Shown piece after piece: positions 12,423 through 23,138 of a stretch of DNA of 46,746 nucleotides. The position numbers were made by a program, and so were the translations under genes. The DNA comes from Hymenoscyphus infarciens (lineage: Eukaryota; Ascomycota; Leotiomycetes; Helotiales; Helotiaceae), in contig LLCB01000393.1 in NCBI GenBank assembly GCA_001414345.1, forward strand, positions 1 through 46,746, written 5' to 3'. Under the pieces are notes generated by a model that did not search any database, was not told the origin of the DNA, and worked only from the letters and a program-made list of their open reading frames with translations. Numbering within the stretch: position 1 is the first letter of the stretch; each line of letters opens with the position of its first letter.

Positions 12423-13955
12423 TCATAGCTTGCTCCCATTGCCAATTCCAACATCCATCAGATCCTTCACTACATCTCCAGGTCTTGTTACGTTCTTCTT
12501 CCATTCCCTTTCGCCCATCTGCCACTCCTTTCTCACCCCTCTTTCCTTGCCTTCCATGGCGTCTGCGATATATGAACCTATGGTGGGCAAAAACTTGAAG
12601 CCATGACCACTATCTCCTGTTCCCAGAAGTAGATTTGGGTATCTGTTATGCGGCGAAATGAGAAAATGCTGATCCGCCGTGTCCGTACACCAGCAGACTC
12701 TCGCCCCTCGCAGCGGTCGGTCGGAAAACTGTGGCATCACGGCAGCGATGAACCTGCGAATTTCCCTCTCGGCCTCCTTCGGTATGCCGTCCTCGGGATG
12801 GTCGCTCGCATATCGTGGCACCGAATATGATACTCCATTCTTGTTGGTGGCAGTCTTGGATTCGTAGCCTTGCGTGGCGTTACATATTTTGATCCATCGA
12901 GATTTGGGATCTGGCTCGAAGAAGAAACCAAGTTCATGGTTGTCTACGACTGGCATGCCTCGATATTCCTCCACCTCCTCTGGCGTAAGCTCGATATGGG
13001 CCAGTGTCCAACATTTCGACCATAACTGGGTGGACAGCTCTGGCAAGAGTCCTGGTGATGCGGCGCCTGTGCAAAGGATATATTGCGAGGCCTGGAGCAC
13101 TTTTCCAGATGCCACTTTGACTCCAACGAGTGTCCCTCCTGACATTTGGAGGCCAGTCATCGTACCCTCTGGGCCCGAGATAAACCGTACTCCTAGCTTT
13201 TCGGCCTACCGATGTGTTAGATTGATTTGTATGAGGTGGCGTGTTTCTACCTACCTGTTCAGCAACCAACTTCAAGGCATCGTGCGCATTTGCCCAGCCT
13301 ACCCAGAGATCAGCTTTGTTTTTTCCCCTTCAAAATCGACTCTGTTTGTTGTACCGGCCTGTTTGTTCCACAGTCCTTTCCAGGTGGATATGTCTCGAGC
13401 ATTTCGCAATTGGGGAGCATGTCGAATCAAGTCTTCCGGGGTTTCCACGAATTCTATTCCCTCTACTTCATCGTTCTTTTTCAAGTTTTCATACGACTGT
13501 TTGAGGTGCTCGCTCGCTTCTGGGTCACCGGAGGTTGTTACAAGCCACCCAGTCTCGTGGAATACGTCGTTCCACATTGGATCCCTCCATGCTTGAATGG
13601 CCTCTAGTGCTGTCGAAATCGTCAGTCGTCTCTGTGTTACTAGTACAAGGGAAAACGAACCCATTTCCGCATACAGAGGCTCGTCATATTCTGTTCGAAT
13701 GATCTTGTTCAAGTCATATCCTGCACTGTCTACACTCGGATCTATTTTAGTCAGACTGGATTTGTAGTGTAAGATAATGCGGAATTTTACATGGGTGTTT
13801 GTCGATGCAAGTCACATTTTTATATCCTCTTTGGGCCAGGTGAAAGGCTGTACTTGCTCCAAATGTTCCACTATTCGATCAGCTAGGAATATTACTAAGG
13901 GATAGATGTACTCTGCCTACCTTCCGATAATCAAAATAGAATCGTCTTTTGCCAT
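12423..13955 (-). CDS. FAD-dependent fructosyl amino acid/sarcosine-type oxidase, peroxisomal
   Basis: Six exons (13955-13921, 13870-13791, 13741-13661, 13609-13355, 13298-13255, 13205-12423) sum to 1278 nt, giving 425 aa. All five introns are GT-AG, 49-56 nt. The N-terminus has the dinucleotide-binding motif IIGSGTFGAS (residues 9-18), followed by the family-typical DSAGYDLNKIIR and an EYD block. RVCWCTDT carries the cysteine expected to bind FAD covalently, and GDSGHGFKFLPTIG matches the C-terminal FAD/substrate motif. The protein ends in SKL, a type 1 peroxisomal signal. Family members oxidise secondary amines of amino acids (Amadori products, sarcosine, related conjugates) and release H2O2. 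Substrate is undetermined. It is divergent from the OPT transporter, with 518 bp between starts. Confidence 0.92.
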
Positions 13956-14083
13956 GTTTTCAATTTCAAAATCGATGAGTTTAGAGCTTCGTGTCTTGTC
14001 TGTGCAAAATCGGCGACAGAGGTTAGATATCTTCCGAGTTTATTAAGAGTAAGCTTTCATCTTTTCTTGCGTCTTAGTCGGCT

Positions 14084-14125
14084 GATCGGCCCCATCTTCC
14101 AAGATGGGGTAAATATCTGCCGATC
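14084..14125. promoter_or_regulatory. Nested inverted repeat upstream of oxidase
   Basis: Outer arms GATCGGC (14084-14090) and GCCGATC (14119-14125) enclose CCCCATCTT-CC-AAGATGGGG (14090-14109). The CGG/CCG triplets resemble half-sites of Zn2Cys6 regulators. The site lies about 130 bp upstream of the oxidase ATG. It could be an operator or simply a hairpin. Confidence 0.45.
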
Positions 14126-14289
14126 GAGGAAGGAGTGGGGTTTACGATATGAAAAGCTTTTGGAAGCTTTCAGTAAGCTTTATTTTGCCCGCGGGGTGAT
14201 AAGCCCCCATTATTGAAATGCCGTGTTGTGGGTGTTGTGGAGACATTCGTCTCATTATGCTCATCTTTGCTATCTATCCAGGCATAGGG

Positions 14290-14369
14290 ATGATAACAAT
14301 GCGGAGTAATTATGGAGACTTCACTTTGAGCTCAAAGTTATCGTGTGTTTCCCAATGATAACAATGCGG
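14290..14369. promoter_or_regulatory. Direct 15-mer repeats flanking a 16-bp palindrome
   Basis: ATGATAACAATGCGG occurs exactly twice (14290-14304 and 14355-14369), 65 bp apart. Between them lies the perfect palindrome ACTTTGAGCTCAAAGT (14323-14338). The group sits 105-185 bp upstream of the transporter ATG, a usual position for fungal activator sites. Confidence 0.5.
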
Positions 14370-14473
14370 CGTCGCGTACACCTCCAAGTCAAATCAGACC
14401 ATAAAACGGGGCAGTTTCCCCTTTCACCCAGATTTCTGCGTTCTCCCTTTCATGTTCCCCTTTTTATCTTTCG

Positions 14474-17400
14474 ATGGCGTATCAGACAACCTCCCATGAT
14501 TTCGCTGTCGAGCCGAGTACTGATGGCAGTCTACACGGAGTTCCATCGTCCACGGACGATAAGAAAGTGGCATTGTCATCCGCTCAAGCAATCGAAACTG
14601 CTCTCGGAACCATTTACGAAGAGTTCGCCATCGATTCAGATAATTCTCCGTACGCAGAAGTGAGAGCCAATGTGCCGAATATTGATGATGTCGAACTTCC
14701 TGTCAATACTGTGAGGATGTGGTTTTTAGGAATCGTGTTTACAATGGTAATTATCCTTCCTCCACTAGGATTTGGCTGGCGTTTGATTGCTCCAAAAATA
14801 TATGAGGCACATGGGAGATATCATGAACTGATTGGTACCTAGCTTGGCTCTGGAATCAATCAATTCTTCTCGATGAGATACCCAAGCGTCACCATCACCT
14901 CGCTCGTTGCTCAACTGCTAAGCTTTCCCCTCGGATGTCTCCTCGCAAACGCTTTGCCTGTCAAGACTTTCAAAATATTTGGACGATGGGATTTCACGCT
15001 CAATCCCGACAACCACTTCAACATCAAGGAACATGCTCTTATTACTATCATGTCAAACTTGAGTTTTGGGGCTTCTTGGGTAAGAACTTGTGCCCTGTTT
15101 CGCATTACAATTCAAGTGGCTGACCGAAGCACAGGCAACCGATATCATTCAAGCTCAGAAGGTGTTTTATAATCTCCCAACCCCTGTGGGATATCAGATA
15201 CTACTTGCCTTGAGTATGCAACTCTTTGGACTTGGAATTGCAGGTCTCGCATACAGATTTATCGTTGAGCCTCCCCAGATGGTAAGATGGCCGGAATTCA
15301 GTGACGGAGAACTTTGCTGATTCCACGAATTAGATTTGGCCCGCAACCTTGGCGAACGCTGCTCTATTCGAAACGCTTCATAGCCGTGTGAATGTCGAAG
15401 CGGACGGCTGGAAAATTTCCAGATACCGGTTTTTCCTTTACGTGTTCTGTGGTAGTTTCGTTTGGTATTGGTTTCCGGGTTTCATATTCACAGCATTGTC
15501 GACCTTTGCTTTTGTTTGCTGGGCTGCTCCAAGTGAGTACCTCCCAATCCTTGATGCTTGATGTTGGCTGATCTTGGGTAGACAATACTGTTGTCAACAA
15601 TCTTTTTGGGATGTCGACAGGACTTGGGCTTTTGCCGGTTACTTTTGATTGGAGTCAGATTGCGTATAATGGTTCACCACTTGTGGTTCCTTTTTGTAAG
15701 TCAAAGGTCCCCTCCACCCGTTTCGTGAGTCGGGAAATGCTTACTATTTTTGGTTTAGGGGCTCAAGCCAATGTGTTCTCTGGCTGGGCATTTCACTTTG
15801 CTCTCGTAGCCCCTATTCTTTACTACACCAATGCATGGTAAGTTCAAACCCTCACTAGTGAATTAACCAATGTTTACATTTACTTAGGTATTCTGCATAC
15901 ATGCCACTTTCCGGATCCGATAGTTACGACAATACTGGGAATGTTTACAACGTATCGCTGATCGTCGATGCTCATGGTGATTTCATAGCTGATGCCTACG
16001 AAAGTTACAGCACTATCTTTATGCCAGTCACGTTTGCGCTAGGATATGGCATTTCTTTCGCCGTCATGACTTGCTTGCCGGTACATGTCTATCTCTATCA
16101 CTGGGACGATATCAAGCAGGCTTTTAAAGGTACCAATAAAAAGGATATACATGCGAGGTTGATTTCACATTATCAAGATGTAGCGTGGTGGTGGTACGCT
16201 GGTATGACGGTAGGTTTTAAATATATTTCTTCTTTCCTCACACGCTAAAGTAAACAGGCCGTTGTTATTGTGTTGGCAATCATAACCCAGGAGGTCTGGC
16301 ATACCGAGATGCCGGTCTGGGGTGTCCTCCTGGCGTTCGCGATGGCAGTTTTATATGTCATTCCCGTTGGAACTGTTTTCGCAGTCGCAAATTTGAACAG
16401 TAATGTTCTTACTGTGCTGGGCGAAATCATTTCTGGTTACTTAATCCCAGGAAAACCTATTGTGATGCTTATTTTCAAGGTAAGTTCTGAATGCTTCCAG
16501 GTGTAATTCAATGGATGCTTACTTTTTTCTCGCAGTTCTACGCATACACTGGTCTGAGTCAAGCTATGAACTATTCTTCTGACATGAAGGTACGTTGTTG
16601 ATGATTCGAAAATCAGGTGCTTCGCTTAACCAATCGTTTGTAGCTTGGACTGTATATGAAAATCCCACGACGTACTCTATTTGCTGCGCAATTGACTGCC
16701 TGTATTTTGGGGAGTCTCACACAAAGTAAGTTCAGTCACTTGTCAGTGTTTTCAAATACCAACCTTGGCATTAGATGGTGTTCTGCTATGGATGCTTGGA
16801 CACATTAAAGACATTTGCGACGCCGATCAACCAAATGGCTACACCTGCCCTCAAGGACGCGTCAACTTCACTAGCTCAATCATTTGGGGAGGTAAGTTTC
16901 ATTGTCTCGCTACAAGTAATCCTTTCTCACATGTTTCCTCTTTAGCAATCGGGCCAGCTCGTCTATTCAGCGTAGGAAAGCAATACTCTGGACTTCTTCA
17001 CTTCTTCTGGATCGGTGCTTTATTACCAATCGTCACCTTCTTTCTCAAGAAACGTTTCCCTGGAAACAAGATTCTAAAATCCATACATTGGCCTTTGTTC
17101 TTCGCTGGAACGGGAAATCTACCACCTGCGACCGGGATCAATTATACGACTGCTTTCGTGGTCAGTCTAGTGTTTAATAAGATTATCAAATCTAAGTATA
17201 AAGCATGGTGTAAGCATTTCCCCAACCTATTTTTTAATCGTCGCTTTGGGAGTTCTTCGCTGATGAAAATTGGTGTAGGGGGTAAATATAATTATATTTT
17301 ATCTGCGAGTCTGGACTCCGGAGTCGCGGTTTCGGCGATTATTATCTTTTTCGCGGTTATATTTCCAGGAGGGAAGCTGGATTGGTGGGGAAACAATGTT

Positions 17401-17481
17401 AGTGGGACGACGATTGATGGGATGGGGACACCGTTGAAGGCTTTGGCTGTCAATGCAACGTTTGGACCCGCGAAATGGTGA
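14474..17481 (+). CDS. OPT-family oligopeptide transporter
   Basis: Thirteen exons (14474-14746, 14843-15079, 15135-15281, 15334-15532, 15582-15695, 15759-15837, 15888-16209, 16258-16479, 16536-16589, 16644-16725, 16775-16891, 16946-17209, 17279-17481) total 2313 nt, giving 770 aa, the usual length for fungal OPTs. Hallmarks seen are SPYAEVRANV (residues 58-67), NQFFSMRYPS, ATDIIQAQKVFYN, MKIPRRT (the KIPPR-type motif) and FGPAKW at the end, with many hydrophobic segments between. It should import small peptides or peptide-like substrates by proton symport at the plasma membrane; related clades move metal chelates or glutathione. The second intron uses the acceptor at 15134 because that restores the family motif. 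It is divergent from the amine oxidase. Confidence 0.94.
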
Positions 17482-18180
17482 TAGGATTTCCAACAGCATT
17501 TACTATACACCCAAATACACGCCAAGCTCTTCCGCCCATTGAATATCTAGGTAGTTTAGCCCATTTCCATATCTACCTAAACCAAGACCAAGACATTTCC
17601 AAAGCTGTAAGTGGTTGTTTGCCATTTCAGGTCATCGACTTGCCTCCTCGCACATTTGTACTATTTTGAGCCTCATGGCGCCCCACAGAGCTTATTTCCA
17701 AGAGGGTTGGGGGTGGCGTGGGGTAACTAATTGCTAAACTCGGGGTATCATCTTACGGAAAATATAACCTAGGGGTGACGATGGCTGCACCGCCTCTTCT
17801 TGGTAAAACAAAAGTGCCCGAGGATATACTTCTCAGACTTTTGGATACGAAGCTGAGATGGATTTGTATTTTTCATATAGTCTAATTTATCTCCTTTGTT
17901 CCGTGTCTGTGCACAGTACCATATTCCTTTTATTTTTATTTTTACCAGAAATCATTAACAACCATGCCACCCCATAGAGAGCGTCGAGAAACACATTCTC
18001 ACCCTAGAAACCATCCCGTTCTACTCCCAAAGCGTCTCAGAAAACTAGGCTATACACGACTACCATTGATATTACCACGGCTAAGTTTATAACAGCATTG
18101 AACCACTGACTTTTGACGATAACGAGAGTACTTCTCCTTTTCAAGTCTCCTAAATATTGGAATAGTACTAATCATTACCT
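17482..18180. other. Intergenic, no gene recognised
   Basis: This is the 3' flank of the transporter. A short basic frame from the ATG at 17964 lacks any known domain. The segment borders a decayed membrane-protein gene. Nothing else is supported. Confidence 0.5.
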
Positions 18181-18747
18181 ATGATAGTCCCACATTTCCG
18201 GGGAACTATCACCGCTATAACCTGGCTCCTCTTCGCCATCTCTATCGTTACCTAAATAATCTACCTCGTCTTTACAGTCCTTTTCGTCCTTATCAAAACT
18301 AGGGATTACGACTCTCAAAGTTCTGACTATCCATTCTATAAGAACAGTCGTTTCAACAACGTCTATTTCTTCTGCTTAAATTTCACTGTAATTATCTCTG
18401 AAATCGGAAACTCCCTAGTTGGACAGCAATTGAACCCATTCTATCTAAATAAGGGGTATACACCTATGACTACCAAGTCCGAATTCGCGAATGGGTCTAG
18501 GCACGCCTCGTGCCAGTGTACAAATTGTTTTCACAATTTCAAGGTCATAACTTCGACTGCCCCAGACTTAATTATCGGATTGACGACTTTTGATCTCTGG
18601 GGTGAGCTAAATGTGACCGCCATCTCTGCTCCGGTGATACGAAATTGGACTCTACACAAAAAGTCGCGGCACTTCATACTCGGGACTGAAGTTTCTCAGT
18701 CGCTAACTTTGGCTAGTTTCTCACGTCTTCTAGTATATTTTTGTTAG
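18181..18747 (+). pseudogene. Decayed fungal rhodopsin/Pth11-like membrane protein gene
   Basis: One frame runs from the ATG at 18181 to 18747, broken by TAA at 18253-18255. It reads FRGTITAITWLLFAISIVT, then after the stop IIYLVFTVLFVLI and a D-rich stretch. This matches the first two helices and following acidic loop of the fungal rhodopsin-domain (Pth11-like) family, where TAxTW is common. Later, APVIRNWTLHKK followed by a hydrophobic stretch resembles the P-VIWxLxMP-type loop before helices 6-7. The middle is poorly conserved and much shorter than in intact members (usually over 300 aa), so deletions are likely. Family assignment is by eye and moderate. Confidence 0.45.
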
Positions 18748-19300
18748 TGCATAAGTGCACAGAGAGGTATAGTTAGATTGAGGTATCTAAACTTCATATT
18801 TTGACTTTTACCGCTGGAATCCTTCGAGAGACTTCAAGATTGAGAATTTATTACACTGAGCGACTTTATGTTTTTATTTTGAATGGAGTTATGGTTGGTT
18901 CATTTGGGGGGGGGGGGGGCAGGGGTGTTACTTTCTAATGGTTGTGTTTTGTTGTTATTTGCAGGTTACCTACCAATAGCCCATGTGAGACGAGTTTGGT
19001 GGACCAGCCAAGAACTCGTCTCTTTGGATTAGGGCTTCATCTGAATTGCAGAACATCTTTTCACTCAAACGAAAGCAATCGCCAATGACGGTTTAATACT
19101 GATATTAGAAACCATCTTTCCATGATTCATCTATTTCACCCCATTATTACCCGCCTTGAACATCTATCTAAGCCTACATCTCATTAAATGTCCAAGAAGC
19201 ACTTGTCTTCAAATCCTTTTTACCCGCCCGGCAGCCAGAAATCTACCCATTCGCTCGCTTTCATTCCGCCATTCGGTCTGACAAACTTCGAATATCCAAC
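18748..19300. other. Intergenic between membrane-gene relic and NAS
   Basis: Contains an uninterrupted run of 14 G at 18906-18919 and otherwise unremarkable sequence. It should hold the 3' end of the minus-strand NAS transcript. No ORF is supported. Confidence 0.5.
18906..18919 (+). repeat. Homopolymer run of 14 G
   Basis: Fourteen consecutive G residues are present. Such runs are slippage-prone and often miscounted in assemblies, and they can join G-quadruplex structures. No function is implied. Confidence 0.8.
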
Positions 19301-20374
19301 TTAACCAACCAATCCGACCTTGGGTCCGACTTTGCCAACCACAACACTGTTAACAACATGCGTTTTGGGATGAACAACCAGACATAATTCCAACCCTTTA
19401 TCCCCAATGACTCCCAACGTGGTCGGGTCAAAGACGGGATAACAGAGTCCACGTAACCCATCCACACTTCGGATAACCAACAAAGCTCCTTGTCGCATGC
19501 GGGAAACAATGCTTCGGAGGGTAGTCTCCTTCTCAACTTGCGTGGAGCCGACGAGTGCTGCAAGGAAGACAACATCATACTCGGAAAGGTCGGAGGAGGA
19601 TGATTTTGTGACTGATGGGAGTGAAGAAGAGAGGGATGATGGAGAAGCTGGAGACACTTCAGCAGATCCCAGGTGGAACTCCATTCCCTTCGCAGTCGTT
19701 CCAAGGTTTCGACATAGGGCTTGGGAGAGGGAAATTGCCTCAGGGTTGTGGTCAACGTTCAGGACCGTGATCTCGTCTTCCTCCTTCGTCTGTTTCTTTC
19801 CCAATAAAGAGCGCAACCAGGCAGCCCAGCCTTTGGGTTTCGAAGGGGGAAGTTGAGCCTTGAGTTGTTCGAGAGCGCAGAGACTGGTAAGTGGCAAAGG
19901 ACCAGAACCTATGAATGCAACTTTTCGAATTGGACGCGGGTCAACGGCATAAAGGGAGGCTAGCTCGAGACGAGTTAGGTCGACGTAGTTGTTGAAGTAG
20001 GGGAACCCATAGAGTTTCTCCTCCGCTTTTGAAGCATCCACTCCAGCAACCAGTGTCGAATAGTAACTTTCCAACTCAAACTCAGCCTGAGAACACAGAG
20101 AGTGTAGAGAAGGTAGGATTTGCAGGATCCGTGAATCTGTCAAGATTGCTTGAGATGTGATGTCGGGGATTGACTTGAGACAGATACACATTAGTGCTCC
20201 GAATAGACCGTTGACTGTCTCACATGGTTTGAGGTCTTCGGTTTGCGCGCGAGCGTGGAGTTGCGCGTGGATGCTGATGATTTGGGTGACGAAACTTTCG
20301 ATTTCTGCCTTTTCAGCTGCTCGACTGTGAGTTGATGTTGCCCTTGAGCTTGATGGAGGGGTTGGTTGTGCCAT
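19301..20374 (-). CDS. NAS: Nicotianamine synthase-like protein
   Basis: An intronless frame of 357 aa starts at the ATG at 20374. An in-frame upstream ATG at 20545 would add 57 residues rich in Arg and Ser with no NAS similarity, so I prefer the shorter form. The family core is clear: KLYGFPYFNNYVDLTRLE (about 120-137) and VAFIGSGPLPLTSL (152-165), the Rossmann SAM-binding loop, then NVDHNPEA (206-213). NAS condenses aminobutyrate units from S-adenosylmethionine; plant enzymes use three, while some microbial enzymes add one to another amino acid. Products chelate Fe, Zn, Ni and Cu in the cytosol. The OPT superfamily includes nicotianamine-metal transporters, and an OPT gene lies about 1.8 kb away. 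Confidence 0.92.
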   Translation of the reverse strand: MAQPTPPSSSRATSTHSRAAEKAEIESFVTQIISIHAQLHARAQTEDLKPCETVNGLFGALMCICLKSIPDITSQAILTDSRILQILPSLHSLCSQAEFELESYYSTLVAGVDASKAEEKLYGFPYFNNYVDLTRLELASLYAVDPRPIRKVAFIGSGPLPLTSLCALEQLKAQLPPSKPKGWAAWLRSLLGKKQTKEEDEITVLNVDHNPEAISLSQALCRNLGTTAKGMEFHLGSAEVSPASPSSLSSSLPSVTKSSSSDLSEYDVVFLAALVGSTQVEKETTLRSIVSRMRQGALLVIRSVDGLRGLCYPVFDPTTLGVIGDKGLELCLVVHPKTHVVNSVVVGKVGPKVGLVG

Positions 20375-21242
20375 GTTTGTGATATCTGGGTTTTGGTGAT
20401 GGAAGGTATCGGATGTAAGTGATGGGACTATGGTTCTTCGGTTTCTGGGATAAGAGACTTCTAGTGATCGGTTGGAAGTTCTAGAAGATATGAAAGGTTT
20501 GAAAATAGATAGAAAGGATAGAAGGTTCGGTCTTTTATATCCCACGATCGCTCTTCGTTACACTGTTCTCCAGAACTCCACTCGGATCTCGCAGTGATTC
20601 AAACAAGCGAAACAAGACAGTCTATGCGTGTGAGGACAAAGGTATTGTAGTGTGAATGACTTTAGAGAAAACGAATGGTGGGTATTGTAGACAACGAATT
20701 GATGATTCCCTTGAGGCGGAAGGATTGTAACAAAGAAAGGGAAGTATGGAGGAGAGAGGTTGGGTGAGGTGTTGTTTACAATCACCACGTGCCCCACTGT
20801 AAAAACTCCCCATAACCCTCCTTGCATTCATCACCATGCATGGACAAGGAAGAAAAACTTTTCCGTCGTTCATCTGATAGAGGAGCTTGCATGCGCTCCC
20901 CTGCATCCTTCCGAGTTGCTTCCCGAGATATGAAAAGAGGTGGTGAGCGAGTACCAGAGTCGGTCGACCCTAAGGACAAACCCACGTGGAAAAAGCCAGA
21001 AAACACCAGCTATCCAGCACTTGCTGGGTTACCAATCGACTCCAAACTCTATTAACGAAGAGGAAGTGGAATTCATTAAAAAAAGGAAAACACGGGAGAT
21101 CATGTAATCAATTAAGAATACCAAGCCAAGACAAAATTCGACAGCACACCTACAAGTACCCATCAAGGTTGTTCGCCCCGCAATAGCAACATCTCTTTTC
21201 AGTCCGACCACATAACCGGTTAACCAATAATGCAAACGAGCT
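20375..21242. promoter_or_regulatory. NAS upstream region
   Basis: Holds the presumed 5' leader and promoter of NAS. CACGTG boxes occur at about 20786 and 20981. No convincing ORF is seen; overlapping short frames lack domain signal or codon pattern. 21050-21240 is featureless. Confidence 0.45.
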
Positions 21243-21584
21243 TTATAAGGCGGAAACCTTGATTAGTGAGTTTGTACAAGTGGATATTTCGGAGAAAGGC
21301 TGCTGCTCAAGAGTAAGTGGAAGGATGGTGAGTAGAGGGCTGGAAGTAGCTGCTGACTCGGAAGCAGCAGCGAAGCTATCCAAAGGTTTGGAGGGTAATC
21401 CAGATTCATGTAGCAGGCTAATAAGAATGTCTGGAGGCAGTTCTAGTTGATAGGGACATGTTGCAAGTACACTTTCCACTACTTCAATTTTTGAAATTTG
21501 ATAGTGTGGGCTTGTGAGGAGTTGAGCTATATCAAAGTGACCCGAGAAAGAAGCGACCGCCAACGGGGTGCCATGATGGTTCAA
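21243..21584 (-). pseudogene. Ankyrin-repeat gene fragment
   Basis: The minus-strand frame opens with HHGTPLAVASFSGHFDIAQLL, a canonical ankyrin helix-turn-helix (TPL-A-GH-I--LL). A leucine-rich tail of about 90 aa without further clear repeats follows. There is no ATG, and the 5' part is missing where the P450 fossil begins on the other strand near 21598. It looks like a truncated relic of a larger ankyrin protein. Confidence 0.5.
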
Positions 21585-21597
21585 AGAATTTCCTGAA

Positions 21598-22765
21598 TAG
21601 AGTTATGGTTCAGGTCGTGGATGAGGCTTTGGATTCTTTGGATGAATGAGTTGGTATGGAGGGGAAGAGGACGCTGATGTTGATTGAGTGGATTCGAGAG
21701 GTGATAACAGAGGCAACGACTGATTCTGTGTATTGACCTGAATATGTGTTTAGGAAAGCTCTTTGGTATGTATTGGCTCTCCCTTTCATCGGATAAAATT
21801 GACTCGATTTCTGCGTACTTTGAAAAGGAGTTCGCGATCATTCTCACGGGCGTGATGCCATCAATTCTGGCACGCAAAGGTCTCGCTGCTAAAGACAAAG
21901 TGGCCCAGGCTTTCAAGGAATATTTCCCAAGTGGAGGCCAAGAAAAGGGTTCACCTCTGCCCTAACAACATCTTGCTCTGTGCACGAGACATGACGCAGA
22001 AATCGAGGATATAGCACGCCTGGAGGTGGGTATATATCCATTGCATTTCTGGACAACACAGCTCCCGCGTTATTCTGGCTTCTCATGTTCATCTACTCCC
22101 ATCCACAATTGCTTTAGGAAGTCCGGATAGAGCTTGAAGCCGTTGTCGAAACAACAACCAATTCCAACGGAGACGTTGTCCGAAATCTGGATATCACCAT
22201 AGTCACAACTAGTTGTCCCCTCCTCACTTCTGCCTTCCAAGAGAGGCTTCGTTATAGGTCCATGAGAACTGCGGTTCGGCAGGTAATAGAAGACACCATC
22301 CTGGACGGGAAATGGCTCTTGAAGAAAGGTGCTTTGATCCAGATGCCCAGCCATCCATGTGAACAGCTCCATTTGGGGTTCCGATGCAGCAGAATTCGTC
22401 CCTTATCGTTTCACGAAAAACTCCATTCCCACGACATCAAACGGTAAATGCCCTTCAAGAACCGCATTTCGTGCTTTCGGAGGTGGCACTACCTTATGTC
22501 CCAGTCGGCATTCCACAACGAATGAGATCTTGGCTCTGGTTCGATGTTTGTGATGAGCTTCGAAATGAAGCCCACGAAGGGAGGTTGGAAACAAACAAAG
22601 ACCGATAACACGAGGGTCGCCGGTGATGATAGAACCCGATGAGGATATCGAAGTAGATCATTACATGCGGGAAGGTCTCGAGGGTGTGGAGTGGGTGTTT
22701 GGGATTGAAGGATTCGACATCATTTTTGGTCTATTTCATTGGAGTCAGCGAATTGTTGTTTCAAG
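21598..22765 (+). pseudogene. Cytochrome P450 fossil
   Basis: Fragments in several frames follow P450 order. LIEWIREVITEATTDSVY (about 21678-21731) is followed by a segment around MCLGKLFGMYW. Then come ARHDAEIEDIARLEVG and the I-helix region FLDNTAPALFWLLMF with SHPQLL (to 22114), then TAG at 22115. The K-helix ERLR (ExxR) precedes VRQVIEDTILDGKWLLKKG and IWGSDAAEFVPYRF. The heme loop FGGGTTLC (22476-22499, Cys at 22497) is next, and the tail ends in EPDEDIEV. Motifs resemble the fungal CYP7-like/prostacyclin-synthase-like clade. The N-terminus is missing, and multiple stops and frameshifts rule out function. The Gly after the heme Cys-Pro is Ser. Confidence 0.8.
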
Positions 22766-23130
22766 CTCCTAGAGTAAGGAATAGCGGCAGATTCTGTGAT
22801 AGTCTAGAACACGCCTCGAAATTTCATTGATTGATAGTCCCCAAAGAGGTTGAGATAATCTTTGTATGTAGGTTTCAGGGAGAAGCCCTGAAAACGCACT
22901 GGAAATGATCGCCGACCACGTGCATCAGCCCATGGTCCGGCGGGATTCCACTTCTACAACACCACAATCATGTTCAGGAGTCGTATGAACGACCAGCCCT
23001 ACACCAAAATTGTTTATGATTAGGATTTATGGTTGAGAATAGACCCTATTCTTAGACAAGAAGAATCACAATCCAGTTTCCGAATCCTCAAGAACATTTC
23101 ACCGCCCAAAGAGTCTTGATTGACCCCTTT
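22766..23130. other. Intergenic, nothing recognised
   Basis: Balanced composition with no reading frame or motif I can defend, between the P450 fossil and the hAT-type element. Confidence 0.5.
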
Positions 23131-23138
23131 GTTACGAT

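Larger units (their letters stand above)
13956..14473. promoter_or_regulatory. Shared divergent promoter of oxidase and OPT transporter
   Basis: This 518-bp segment separates two divergent ATGs. It contains a nested inverted repeat (14084-14125), a duplicated 15-mer (14290-14304 and 14355-14369) and a 16-bp perfect palindrome (14323-14338) between the two 15-mers. The 15-mer includes GATAA, the core bound by GATA-type nitrogen or iron regulators in fungi. Co-regulation of the pair is inferred from this layout. Confidence 0.6.

Noticed and set aside
13299..13354. Reading the oxidase exon through to a stop (KLISG)
   Set aside because: This is intron sequence (GTACAA to GGGTAG); splicing restores the NKQAGWANAHDALK continuation found in the family.
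15080..15116. A 37-nt intron in the OPT gene using the first AG
   Set aside because: Too short for this genome, and the later acceptor at 15134 gives the conserved ATDIIQAQKVFYN reading.
20822..21055. 77-aa plus-strand frame in the NAS upstream region
   Set aside because: No domain, no paralogue and overlapping frames on the other strand; likely chance.
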